A stretch of DNA of 64,000 nt, from contig JAKEKT010000009.1 of the NCBI GenBank assembly GCA_021495925.1, forward strand, positions 496,001-560,000. Reading direction: 5' to 3'. A model generated the notes under the pieces. That model was given only the letters and a program-made list of their open reading frames with translations. It searched no databases and was not told the DNA's origin. The translations under genes were made by a program, and so were the position numbers. Shown here one piece after another: positions 31,660 through 42,432 of this stretch. Each line of letters opens with the position of its first letter. Position 1 is the first letter of the stretch. The DNA is from Diplodia intermedia. Taxonomy: Eukaryota > Ascomycota > Dothideomycetes > Botryosphaeriales > Botryosphaeriaceae.

Positions 31660-34600
31660 CTGCGTTTCCTTTTTAATTCAGATCTGATGTCTCACACTCT
31701 CTTATTTTTGATCCCATAGAAGCTTTCCTTTTCTATTTATGGCTTGGTTTCCTCGATGTTACCTACATTCTATTCTTGTTTCGGCTGTTTTCGGTATGAG
31801 GCATTGTTCGTTTCATTTAGGCGCTACGAGGTCCTATTTCAATGTTCCTTTCTTGGTTTGTTTGTATCATTGCGCTCTAAAATCCTGGCGTTATGTTTTC
31901 CTTGGTATTTTTACACTCGGTGGCCTAAGCGCCGGTCTTCTAGCATTCTGTGTGGAGGATTGTTACGTAGCTAAATCAGACTTAAGTTCCTTCATTCATA
32001 GGGCGTCAGTCTAACTAGCGTGATTCACTATCATATGATTACTTATTCTCGATAATTCTCTCCTGTGGCGTCTTCTTAAGCGCATTCTGTAGACATCTGC
32101 GGTGTTGAATTGTCGGAAAATAGACGGGGGAGGGAGTTCACGATGTCGATGGGAAGTTTCGAGTAAATTTGGCATTTTGGGCCACCATTCATCCTTGATA
32201 CGGCCAGGAACGGCGCGGGATCTCGTTCTGCGAGCCCAGTGTTCAATTCCATCCGTTGGCTAATTGTCTCTTCATTGTATATATCAAAATAAATCTCAAA
32301 TACCATGCCTGAAGGCGCGCTTTGCGTCCAAGGTCTTTTTGACAGCACACAACCACTGCCCACTTCTGCCCACGTGATTCCCTGACTGAAACAGCCCTAA
32401 AATTATCGAGCGGAATGCAATCGGCAGGTTGGAAAGCAGCCGGGTAGGGAGAGCGGCTAGGCTTGCAGTTCGACCAAACATTCACGCTAACCGCTTCGGG
32501 AAGTTCAGGCGACTCAGCTCTCTGCCTGAGGCGCCCGCGCCCGCCGAAGGGCAACCAGACCACTCGACTCGACTCGTTTCCGTTTCGCGTCCCACTCTTT
32601 TGCTATTGCAGTGCGATTCTTGATCTACGCGATCACGAAGGGCCCCCACGGGTGCCTTGGTAGCCCTACAAGTTCCGAAGGCGCTTGCTGTTAATCCGAT
32701 GCCCCGTGCGCGCCTTATACATGAAACGTTGGCTTGGTCAAGGGTTTAAACTGCGCCCCGGGCTTGGCGCGCCCCTCAACACGTCAGCGATCGCCTCGGC
32801 TATTTTTTTTTTATTCGTGTGGGCTGATAAGACTGGGCGATGAGGTGGCGGAATAAATTGATGTGGGTGGCCTCTGCCAGCAGGGATTGGTACAGAGGCA
32901 ACAACGCACATGGTGTAGAACTGGTCGGGTTGATGCGAATAACGCTCATGATGGATTGCGCATCATGTAGAGAGATGACAGGTTTTTTTTTTTTTTCAAG
33001 TGGGTTCCAGAAAACTCAAGCACTCGGCTCAATTACGTGGGCAGCTGAAGCAAATGTCCGGACGCAAATGTAAGTACTGTGTCCCATTTGACGTGGGTAG
33101 TGGAAGCCAACGTATGGACGTATATGTGAGCTTGGAAACCTTACATATGCATCCAGATATGAGATTCAACTACCTACGTAAGGATATTGGAGGCGAACAT
33201 GAGTATTGTTGAAGATCGAGAGCCGCACATAGTAATTTACCCAGAATAGTAGACCCAATTGGGCTTAGTCCCACTCTGTTGTATGATAGTCTCTGCTAGC
33301 TGTGAGGCCCCTTCGCGGGTCAATCCATTAAGGTTTCAACAAGTACTTTGCAACCCCGCTGCCGCGGGGTGCATCGCACTCTTACACCGGTTTCGAAACA
33401 CAAATATACGGCCTCAGCTACCTGTGTAGTCATTTTGTAAAAGCTGTTATGTGTTGTACCGATCGGGGCTAAAGTAGCAGCGGCATTTGGATCTTCCTTC
33501 AACTCTCACATTTCGCGAGCGCTCGTTCAAGGCTGAGCCTCACTATCGGCCATTAAGCCCACGATGTCGACGAGGCATCGACAGGGATATGATCAGTAAA
33601 GTGGACGTATCACATTTTGGTTTCACTATGTGCTCTCGCATTTCGCTGTCACTACCGAATTTCTGGTTGAGATGCCTCGTTCTTGCTGATTACGGATATA
33701 AGATGTATATAATGCATATGCCGCTGGAAATTGTGTTCGGAGGTTAATACTTAATCGTTCCCCTGGACGGGCTTCAAAGGCGCCACGATGTGGTGGGCAA
33801 CGCTGATTGCTTTGAGGTTCGACTCTTCGATGTGGAGAAATCGGCCACCGGAGGTGGGCCGATGGCTATTCGGGAGTGCAAATTTGTAGGTGTCAACACG
33901 GAAACCATAGAACCGGTTTTGGATGAGGAAACCTGGCGGTCGTTACCTCTCACGGGATGACAGCATCGAGTATTGTCGCACTGAGTTACAATTCTAGGAT
34001 TGTGTGTGAGATGTAAAACATATTGCGTGATAGGCTTCTGAACACCGGTGAGTAGGAGATATTCCCCCAGCTTAAATAGCAATCTGGATGACAAACCATT
34101 GAGGAATTTGGCATGGAGAGGGATCAGGCGTCTGGACAGCACGACCTACTGCCTTGTTGGAAGTTTTACTGCTTGCGAAAGACCCAAGGTCAAATTCGGG
34201 ACGTCACATCGTGTAGCTTGGTTTTCAGCTGATGGAGTGATACGGAGTTCTTGCGGAGCCAACACAAGTTTGCTGGACCTCGGTGGGAACCTGACAACGC
34301 CCCGAAGCACAAGAACATAATGGATGCCTAAAGGACGACTATAGAATTAGAGACGGATATGGACAAGTGAACCCACCATCGATGCGTGTGTGGGGTTTCC
34401 GCAGTATGAAACGAAGACGAATATATACGGTGTATTGACTGAACTGCGGTAGCAACGAAAGCGCAAAGATGCGGCCCGGCGTCTGGGCCTATCGAGCCTG
34501 GATGCTAGCAAGTAAGCAACCGGTCAGTGGCAAATGTTCCACGGTCCATCAAAGCCTCCAGATGCCCTCGGACAAATCAAATCGACGGCGAATCGCTGGA

Positions 34601-35202
34601 CCGGAACACTGTCCACATCGGGAATGACTGCATACATATACGCCTAGCGATCACGCGCATATCAGCCCAAAGGGAGCTTCATCTCATAGGGCACACTCGA
34701 TTCAGCTGAGAGGCTGTGCGACCCCTCTCGCTCGCCAAACCTGCCGCCTCGCCGCGTCAGCGCCCTGACCGTGGCACCGGCGTGCAGGATTACGCGGCGT
34801 GTACGCAACAAGTCTATTGGACGCCCCAGGATATGGCCTGATCTAAATGGTGAGATGGAAGGGAGGGGAACCGGGGTTTCTGCGCCAATGCAGGCCGTTC
34901 AACGCCACCCCCGCAAAACTCCATCCTTTGCCGTTGGATGTGGGGCACAACATCGATGGGAGATCGATTCACGATGCTTGGCACTTCGGTGGTCGTAAAT
35001 CTCGTTATTTGATGCGGGTGCGGTAGCAATTTGATCCCTGCCGGTGTAGACTCACCACCGGGCGAAAACCAAGCACGAAAGCAAACAAACCTACTCCGGA
35101 TGTACAGTCTTGTATCGCGCCTACGCTTGCCACGTGGTGGTGTATCGGAAGCATAATCGGAGAATAAGGCATAGAGGAATGGCTCATCGGAGCTTTCTTT
35201 TT
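31660..35202. other. Gene-poor region
   Basis: About 3.5 kb without a supportable gene. A coding-like but isolated frame at 33751-33960 is discussed as a finding. T-runs occur at 32803-32812 and 32983-32996. Confidence 0.45.
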
Positions 35203-36974
35203 CTACCAGGCAGTGTGGCCGCCGTCGATGATGAGGTTCGAGCCAGTCTAGAAGGTCAACACTGAACCGTATTTTTTGCCACCGAGAGGGGAAGGAAAAA
35301 AGTGATAGGCACGCACCATGAAGCTGCTCGCCTTGCTGAGCAGGAACAGCCCCGCACCCTTGAACTCTTCCGGCGTGGACAGCCTGCCCATCATGTTCTC
35401 GCGTTCCCACTTCTCACGGAGGTTGGGCACCTCTTCGAAGTTGCGCTTAACCATCGGCTACAAAGATAATCAGCACACCTCTCTCTCTCTTTCTCTAGCC
35501 AACATCTAGACCAGACTGCTGCAATACTCACTGTGAGAATATGCCCGGGGCTCAAACTGTTCACCCTGATGCCACCCAGCCCATTCGGATGCTCCTTCCC
35601 CTTCGCGCTCCACTCCATGGCCAGGTTGCGGGTTAGCTGCAACAAGGCGGCCTTGCTGGAGTTGTAGACGGGGCAGACGAGCCCCTTGTTCGCGACGGAG
35701 CCGGACATGCTGGCGATGACGACCATGGCGCCGTCCCGGCTGCCGGGGTTCCACCTGAACATGGCGCGCGCGGCGCTGGCGCACGTCATGAAGACGCCCG
35801 TGTAGTTGACGTCCATGAGCGCGCTCACCTCGTCCGCCGTGTAGTCGACGGCCGCCTTGAGCTGCTGCACGCCCGCCGCCGCGATGACGCCGTCCAGCCG
35901 CTGGTGCCGGTCCGCGATGGCGCCCACGACGCGGTCCAGCGACCGCGCGTCGCGCACGTCGACCCGCGCGTACGAGAGGCTGCCGCCGAACGCCGCCGGG
36001 ATGCGCGCGCACGCTTCGTAGAAGTCGCCGACGGGCTGCTCGAGGCGGTCCAGGCAGTAGACTGTTTTGGGGGCCGGAAAGCGATGGTTAGCTTTGATGC
36101 GGTGTTGTCAGGGGGTGGGATGAGATTGTGGGTAATCGAGAAGAGTAGAATTGTTTTTTCGGGGCATAGGGTGATGATTTTCCATTCTTCTCGTTTCAGA
36201 GAGCTGATGGGGTGAGGTTGTGGAGGTGTTGAGGCTCAGAGTCGGGTCCATCTCCGAAGCAACCGCGCCGCTACTACTGACTAACGGTTTCAGGGATCTG
36301 CAGTGCTCCGATGTAACTACTACGATATGAGGAAGGTTCATATGAGGTAGTAGTAGACCAAACATCCGGAGAACTTGGCCACATCAATGTTTACGCATGC
36401 GGAAGGCAATTGACACCCGCCACGTCTAAAGGGATAGCACAAACACTTTCCCTGCGCTAAAGCAAATAGCGCAGCAGGCACCACCACCATGGGTAAATCG
36501 AGGTCGTTTTACGTTGATAATGGTGCCGGTGCAAAGGGACGTTGAGGTAATGGTGTTTGGTAGGGGTTGGTCGCCATCCAGAAGAGAAGGGAAAAAAAGT
36601 ACTCAACCTTTTCCGCCGGCCTCAGCGAGTGCTTCGGCCATACAAAGTCCAAGGCCCCTCCCACCCCCGGTGACAATGTATACGCCGTCGGCGAGGTCGA
36701 AGTCCCGGAACCGTTTGCTGCCCACTTGTTCTTGGATCTTGTATGCATTGGGCCTTCGCTGGGTGTATGAGGTGATGACGGGCTTTTTTGATACTCCAGG
36801 CCTTGAAGATGCTGGTGGTTGTGGTGATCTCGTTGGGGACTGGGAGTGGGTTGCGAAGGGCGAGGAGCCGGTGGTGAGAACTCTCAGCCCTCTTGTGAAG
36901 GCTAAGCTGGACGGAGCGTGGCACAGCCTCGCCTCGGCCAAAACCAGCTGGCGAGAGAAAAACGGAAGAGACAT
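35203..36974 (-). CDS. Short-chain dehydrogenase/reductase with N-terminal extension
   Basis: Four exons, 36974-36608, 36061-35532, 35457-35317 and 35247-35203, give 360 residues. The Rossmann motif TGGGRGLG starts at residue 102, and the catalytic Tyr255 and Lys259 are in VYNSSK; a Ser occurs in IASMSGS. The protein ends with the usual SDR closing segment SNLIIDGGHTAW. The ~95-residue N-terminal extension is Ser/Arg/Leu-rich with few acids, compatible with a mitochondrial targeting peptide. The overall pattern is closest to sorbose/mannitol/xylulose-type reductases of the classical SDR group; the substrate cannot be read from sequence. Intron 1 is 546 nt, very long for this window, but the protein is continuous across it (EAGGK to VYCLDR). 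The ATG at 36974 is the first in-frame one. Confidence 0.88.
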
Positions 36975-38044
36975 GGTAGGTACTAACGGGGCAGAGACGA
37001 GAGGCGTGGCCGAAAAAATAAGATTGTAGGCGCGAAGGGGAGCTGTGGGAGGGAAAGAGTTACGAGACAGGTTCACGATGGTCTTGGAGCGGGCAGAGGA
37101 GGGGGAGCCCGCAGAGGCCCTTTATTCGGCGGCAATGTTTCTTGGGCTCGGCGGGTGATACACGATCGTGGCATTGCACAATGGAACCTAAGTGATGCAA
37201 TCTAGACGTGGCAAAGAAAAGGGCGCTTCTCCCTGCCGCAGCGCGAGCAGCGACGAGCCCGGGCGGCGGGCGGAGGCAGGATTGAGGCCGGGCAGCTGAT
37301 GGGAAGCCACGGCCACGATGCTTCAAGCGTGTTGGGTTTTCGCTGTCAGCCAGGGTCCATGGCGGCCGGAAGCATGCGGAAGGTTATGCGAATGGGGACC
37401 ACACATTGGCCCAGCGGCTTGCCGCGTACACGAAGGACTGGAGGCGGCCGGTCTGATTGCTCCGGCTTGGGCGCCACAAGGGACAAAGAGCCAGCCTACG
37501 GATGCAGCGACGCCGTTTCCCTGTGGATTGCATTCCTGCCCACTCAGCCTTCCCCGGTGATCGCCTGCCCTCCCGTCCTCCCCGCAAATCAGCCGTGGCC
37601 ATCACTGAGCAACCGAGTCCCCGGGTCCCTCCATTGGTGCCATGGCCGAGCAAGCATGGATGACGTTAGCTGCATGCAGCTGCAGCCACACCACCCACTG
37701 CTCCGTAATGGCTCTCCCAACCTTACCATCCAGCTGCGTAATTCTGACCACCCGCACGGATGCCATTTCCGCAAATGCCGTCTCCGTATTCTGCATCTTG
37801 CAGGGCCCGCCATGCCCAACTCCGCTGATTCTCATCGGCCATGGCGGCGATCATCTCGCGGCGGCATCAGGCGCCATCACAATAACCTGGAACACACGTT
37901 ATGGCGATGCCACTTCTTGATTTCTGTGCATGGTGAGCCCCGGGTTCCTGCATTGAGCTAACCGGGGCATCTTCTACATTTTGACAAGCCGAGGACAGCT
38001 ACAGCTGTGCGACGTCTCGCAACGATAACAGAAGCCAAAAGGAA
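36975..38044. other. Intergenic between SDR and SDH5
   Basis: No gene seen; the plus-strand open frame at 37299-37961 starts at a non-ATG codon and resembles nothing. Confidence 0.5.
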
Positions 38045-39020
38045 TTACTGGTCGAATGTCTTCAACTCGGGCATACGGCCCAAACCACCGCCACCTGTGC
38101 CCGCCTTCGCCGATTGGTTGCCCGCCTTTGCGTCGCCGGGGTGGACGCCACCTGCACTACGAGATCTGACATGCTCCCGCAACTTCATCAGGATGGCAGA
38201 GTCCTTCCAGCGCTGAGGGACTGGCCTGTACGCAGGCTTGAAAGTGCCGACAGTCTGAGCCCACTCCCCAGACTTGGGCTGAGGGGGGGCCTGGCTGCCT
38301 TGTGCAGACTGCGTGGCCAGGTCGGGACCGGATCCCTCGGCTGTCTCCCTAGATGTGGGAGCGGGTTCCTGAGTAGCCCAGTAGTAGATGTCCCAGTCGT
38401 TCTCATCGAGGAAGCGATCGTACTGCTGCAGCTCTTCCGCCGACATGGACCCCAGGTTGGCGTCGGCAAAGGTGGACAGCAGGAGATCACTTTCGAGAAT
38501 TCCGCGCTTCCGACTCTGGTCTATCAAACACAGGCTGTTAGCTACCGCAGGACCCAGAGAGAGGCACGCTTAGGAACGGACATATTAACCTTGCCCGCAT
38601 GGTGTTGGCATCCTCGCCAACCCGTTGGATAGGCTCGATCCGGAATTTGGCGCCTTCAAGCTCGCCGACGCCGAGCTCGGAGTTGGCGCCAGCCTCGGGC
38701 GCGCCCTTCTGCGTGCCTCCGGTCATGCGCTCCGTCTTCTCAGGCTTGGAGTCCTTGGGCACGAAGTTGGGGTCGACCGAAGTGAGCATCTCGGGCGGCG
38801 GGCTGTCCTTGCCAAGCGAGGGCAGGTCATTGGCGATGGTCGAGGTAGTGTTGGTCATGTGCGGGTTGAGCGGCTTCTCCATCTGCTTCTTGCGGTGCTC
38901 GTCGACGGTGTCATTGCCGCGGTCATTGAGGTCCTTGAAGCGGAAGACAGAGGCGCTGAAGGGACGCGCATGGGCGAATGCAGCGCGCGAAGAGCGCAGG
39001 GCGAGACGGGCGGAGGCCAT
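38045..39020 (-). CDS. SDH5: Succinate dehydrogenase assembly factor 2 (SDH5/EMI5/SDHAF2)
   Basis: Two exons, 39020-38582 and 38520-38045, give 304 residues. The N-terminus is a typical mitochondrial presequence (MASARLALRSSRAAFAHARP). The conserved core, RARLIYQSRKRGILESDLLL... YDRFLDENDWDIYYWAT (about 141-200), matches SDHAF2, which inserts FAD into the flavoprotein subunit of succinate dehydrogenase in the matrix. The intron boundary was chosen so that the split Tyr codon restores the conserved LIYQSRKRG; this requires a non-consensus donor GTCCGT with a GCTAAC branch and a TAG acceptor. Yeast Sdh5 is about 160 residues; the extra length here is a long linker before and a Pro/Gly/Ser-rich tail after the core, as in other filamentous fungi. 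Confidence 0.93.
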
Positions 39021-40476
39021 GATGTTGCGATGGGGGTGAGACCAACGGACAGTGTGCGGGGCGAGGATTTCGCTGCACTCGTCGCGGTCGCAGTCGTTGA
39101 CATCATCATGGCTGCGCTTTTCCGCACGTGCCGTCCGCTGGCGCCGGCCAATCCGCGCCCGCCCATTATTCGCTAGCCCACTCCCTCACCACCACCACCG
39201 ACCTACCCTGCATCGCAATCGTCACCATCAACATCATCGTCGCGGCAATCCGCTTCTCCGCCAGCCGCCGTCCCCGCGCTGCCGACCGGGGCAGCCCCGC
39301 CGTCTCCCTTTTCTCCCGCCCGACGACCGGCGACCGCGCCTGCGCTCATCGCGTCGCAAGTTACCGCGCAAAATGGCCTGACGATGCTGAGCATTGCCTC
39401 AATTCCTCCCAGTGTCAACCGTGGATCCCGCTCGTGGGCCTCTGATCCACCGCCCCTTTCCTCGCCGCGTGTTTCAGCATGTCGACTGGCCTGCTGGCTG
39501 CTGCGCTTGGCATAGGCCGTCAACCAGACGGCGGCTGGGGATCGCGTCCAAACGCAAGAGTCTGCTTCAACTCGCCGACCCGCGCTGTCGGGACACAGCG
39601 ACACCTTTCAATCCTTTGATCGAGTCTCGCCCGCTCGCCATTGCGGAGTATTCTGTCGCGCTATCCGGCAATCTGGCCTAGCTCGCATTCCGCGCTCTGC
39701 TGCCACGCCGTTTGCGGCATTCCTGGCCCCCCGGGCGGCCTGCAGAAAAAAGAGGTCGGCGCCATTAATTGCCGGCATGCTGGCGGGAGGATCATCAGCA
39801 GCGGCCCGAAGCTGAACCTTCGACTGTGGCTAAACCTTGCGTGCGCTATTGCGCCATCCGCTCTCCACCCGCCGTATCCCCCAGCCCTCTTCCGGACGAG
39901 ACCCGGTCCATCGCGCCCTCCTTGGGAGCTAAAGCCTGGCTTCGCATCCCCGTTGGACGCCCTCCACTTTGACGTATCTTTGACGGCTTGGCGGCACCCT
40001 GTGGCTGGTTTCTGCTAGGCGTTGCGTGCCGGAGCGACGTGGCTGCATGCGGAATGTCCGACCCCCCACGACTGCACAGACAATGTGCGGCAAGAATGGC
40101 CCGCCTCTCAGCCTCCACCCCCCGGCCCAGCATTGTTTGCCAGGTTTGAACCGTTGGTAAGGTTTGTGCGGCTGTCAAACCCCGAGGTCCCCCACCACGG
40201 CACTTTTCCATCGAACATTCCTGAGGGCTGTTCCTATCGCAGCTGCTCAATGCTCAGGAATGTCTGCCAGAAATCGGGGGCTGGCGGCCTCAAACGGCTC
40301 TATATATCTTCTTTGCGTTTGATTCTGTTTGGCTCTTCACCAAAGTAGTTCTTCGCATGTTTGCACTGCTCCGCACGTTCTGCTGCAAGGTACCCTGCAA
40401 GGTACAGCCCTCCCTCGTTGCTCCTCGTTGCCCCCTCCTCGAATCTCGCCCCGCCGGTTGATCCTGCCCCGCCGCC
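39021..40476. promoter_or_regulatory. Divergent SDH5/wetA upstream region with AbaA-type motifs
   Basis: The 1456-bp gap between start codons carries six CATTCY motifs, the known AbaA response element: 39686-39691 and 39718-39723 (plus), 40051-40056 and 40093-40098 (minus), 40216-40221 (plus) and 40257-40262 (minus). About 1.4 would be expected by chance at even base composition. The last two form an inverted pair about 215-260 bp before the wetA start. No other gene is seen. Confidence 0.45.
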
Positions 40477-42432
40477 ATGGCTCCCTCTCCACAGGTCCGC
40501 CAGGCTTCCAGTACGGTCCCTCTGCATCACGTGCAAGGCCGATCCTGCCGTCCGCCGGGCGACATTGCCCTCTTGCGGCAGCAATTCGACGATCTCCCAA
40601 TCCGGCCTGCAGACAAAGACTCCAAGTGGTCTGTTCCATACGACCAGCTCTTTGACCAGTACGTCGACGCCGAACTGCTGGATCTCAGCAGCGACAATAC
40701 GGGCGAGGCCACCAGCTCCGATGACCTTGGTAACTTCTTTGACATCTCGTCCTCCTCGAATGGGAGCGCCGCGCCCAAAACCTCGCCTATCCCCCATTGG
40801 GACCCATCAAGGCACACCGAACCAGAGGAAACATGGCAACAGGCTTGGGGCTATATTGGCTCAAAAGTAGCCCCGGCCGCGCCCGAAGGCAGTCAGCAGA
40901 GTTCGATCTTACCAGAGTCCCGTGGCAAGGCTGTTGCTACCCACTCGGAGCTTTTTAGTTTGGACCCGCCGCCTGCCTGCTCCCCTCAAGTACCTAGCGA
41001 GCCCTTCGTTTTTTCTGCTCCTTCCTCCCCACGACCAATTGTCTCTTCCTGTGACCACAAGAAATTCAACAGCCTCCCCATCCGCGGCAGCAAAAGACAA
41101 ACACCTTCAGTCATCAGACGCACTGCTTCCAAGGGCAGCTTTTCGCCCAAGATGATGCGCTCAACGCCGTATCGGACCGGATACCAGGAGATCTGGGCCA
41201 AGCGTGTCGGCGCTCCTCCCCTCTCCCCCCCACCTTCCTCCAAGGTGTCCCAGGAAGAGTCTCACTATGGTTACGACTTTTCCCCTAACCTGCCCTACGC
41301 AACCTCTGGTGAGGTCGTCGACATCGAGCGTCAACTCTCGTTTCCGAATTACAACGCTGGCCGGTCACAAATACAAATGACCCCCGTCGCGTCTCCGACC
41401 ACCCAAGGTCCGAGCAGCAGTACTAGATCGTCCTTCCACTCTTCCAACGACCCCTCTGCCAACCCATATCTCACACACGATCTCAACGAGGCATTGCAGA
41501 CCCCGCCTCATTCTTCACGCCTTCCCTCGTCCTCATGGAACCAGAGTGCGACCGCGGCCTTCGATTTCGACAGCTTCTCAGCCTCGTCGGATTACTCGCA
41601 AAACCGAGAGCCTCAGCCTTGGTGGACAAGTGCTAGCGTCTCTCAGCCTTCGCAGCCCACAACGTATCACAATGGTCGGCATGACTTCTTGGGCGTCAGC
41701 TCAGCCTCGTCTGACCTGGCTGCCGGCGGGCTGATGATTCAATGCGAACCATCATCGATGGCTAGCATGCTTGACGCACATGCGCCCGACGCATCGTCTT
41801 CCTTTTCGACGTCCTCACCGGTTGTGTACCCCTCACAGATGTACACGTCGGCTGCCATGGCGCCCACCCCTACCTTCGCGCAGCATGCGCACCAACAGTC
41901 TTCTGGTGTGCCACCACACCCTCACCCGGCGGCCCAGCACCGGCGACACCATATGCAGCATCAGCAACAGCATCACCACCATCAGCAAATCACTCCTCCC
42001 TCCCGCAGCCCCACCTCGTCGCCCCTCAACACTCCCTCAGACATGCCCCAGCAGTTCATTGCCCGCTCACGCCGCGACTCATCGCAGCCCTGCCCTCCCC
42101 CGTCGTCGCGGCCTCGCTCGCACCACCGGCGCAAGTCCAGCTCGCACTCGTCGACGGGACCTTCGTCGACGCCTCGCCCGGCTTCGGTCGGCTTTGTCAA
42201 CTACACCCCTGACGATAGCCGCAAGATCTTGACGGGCGTAGCGCCTTCCGGATCGAGCAAGACGAAGGCACGACGCGAGAAGGAGGCGGCAGAGAAGCGC
42301 CGAAGGCTGAGCCAGGCAGCTGCGAGGGCGATCATCGAAGCAGGTGGAGACTTGGCTGCGCTGGAGAGGGAAGGCCTGTTGTACTTGCCTGAGACGAAGG
42401 AGATGCTCGCCTCGAAAGGCAACATGGTGTAA
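40477..42432 (+). CDS. wetA: Developmental regulatory protein WetA
   Basis: A single exon of 651 residues in a strong GCCGCCATGG context. Most of the protein is Ser/Pro/His/Gln-rich and disordered, with a His/Gln run near 489-503. The C-terminus (about 572-640) carries the diagnostic WetA block: GFVNYTPDDSRKILTGVAPS, then KTKARREKEAAEKRRRLSQAA and AAGGDL-like AGGDLAALEREGLLYLPE. WetA completes conidial maturation in ascomycetes, activating spore wall and trehalose functions and repressing vegetative genes; it acts downstream of BrlA and AbaA in Aspergillus. That role is inferred here from the conserved block. Upstream AbaA-type motifs agree with such regulation. The presence of wetA indicates a conidiating fungus. 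Confidence 0.93.
   Translation: MAPSPQVRQASSTVPLHHVQGRSCRPPGDIALLRQQFDDLPIRPADKDSKWSVPYDQLFDQYVDAELLDLSSDNTGEATSSDDLGNFFDISSSSNGSAAPKTSPIPHWDPSRHTEPEETWQQAWGYIGSKVAPAAPEGSQQSSILPESRGKAVATHSELFSLDPPPACSPQVPSEPFVFSAPSSPRPIVSSCDHKKFNSLPIRGSKRQTPSVIRRTASKGSFSPKMMRSTPYRTGYQEIWAKRVGAPPLSPPPSSKVSQEESHYGYDFSPNLPYATSGEVVDIERQLSFPNYNAGRSQIQMTPVASPTTQGPSSSTRSSFHSSNDPSANPYLTHDLNEALQTPPHSSRLPSSSWNQSATAAFDFDSFSASSDYSQNREPQPWWTSASVSQPSQPTTYHNGRHDFLGVSSASSDLAAGGLMIQCEPSSMASMLDAHAPDASSSFSTSSPVVYPSQMYTSAAMAPTPTFAQHAHQQSSGVPPHPHPAAQHRRHHMQHQQQHHHHQQITPPSRSPTSSPLNTPSDMPQQFIARSRRDSSQPCPPPSSRPRSHHRRKSSSHSSTGPSSTPRPASVGFVNYTPDDSRKILTGVAPSGSSKTKARREKEAAEKRRRLSQAAARAIIEAGGDLAALEREGLLYLPETKEMLASKGNMV

Noticed and set aside
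33800..33830. tRNA B-box-like GGTTCGACTC
   Set aside because: No matching A box or cloverleaf can be folded around it. No tRNA or rRNA gene was supportable anywhere in the window.
37299..37961. A 220-codon plus-strand frame
   Set aside because: It starts at a GTG codon, has no domain resemblance, and lies in the SDR/SDH5 intergenic gap.
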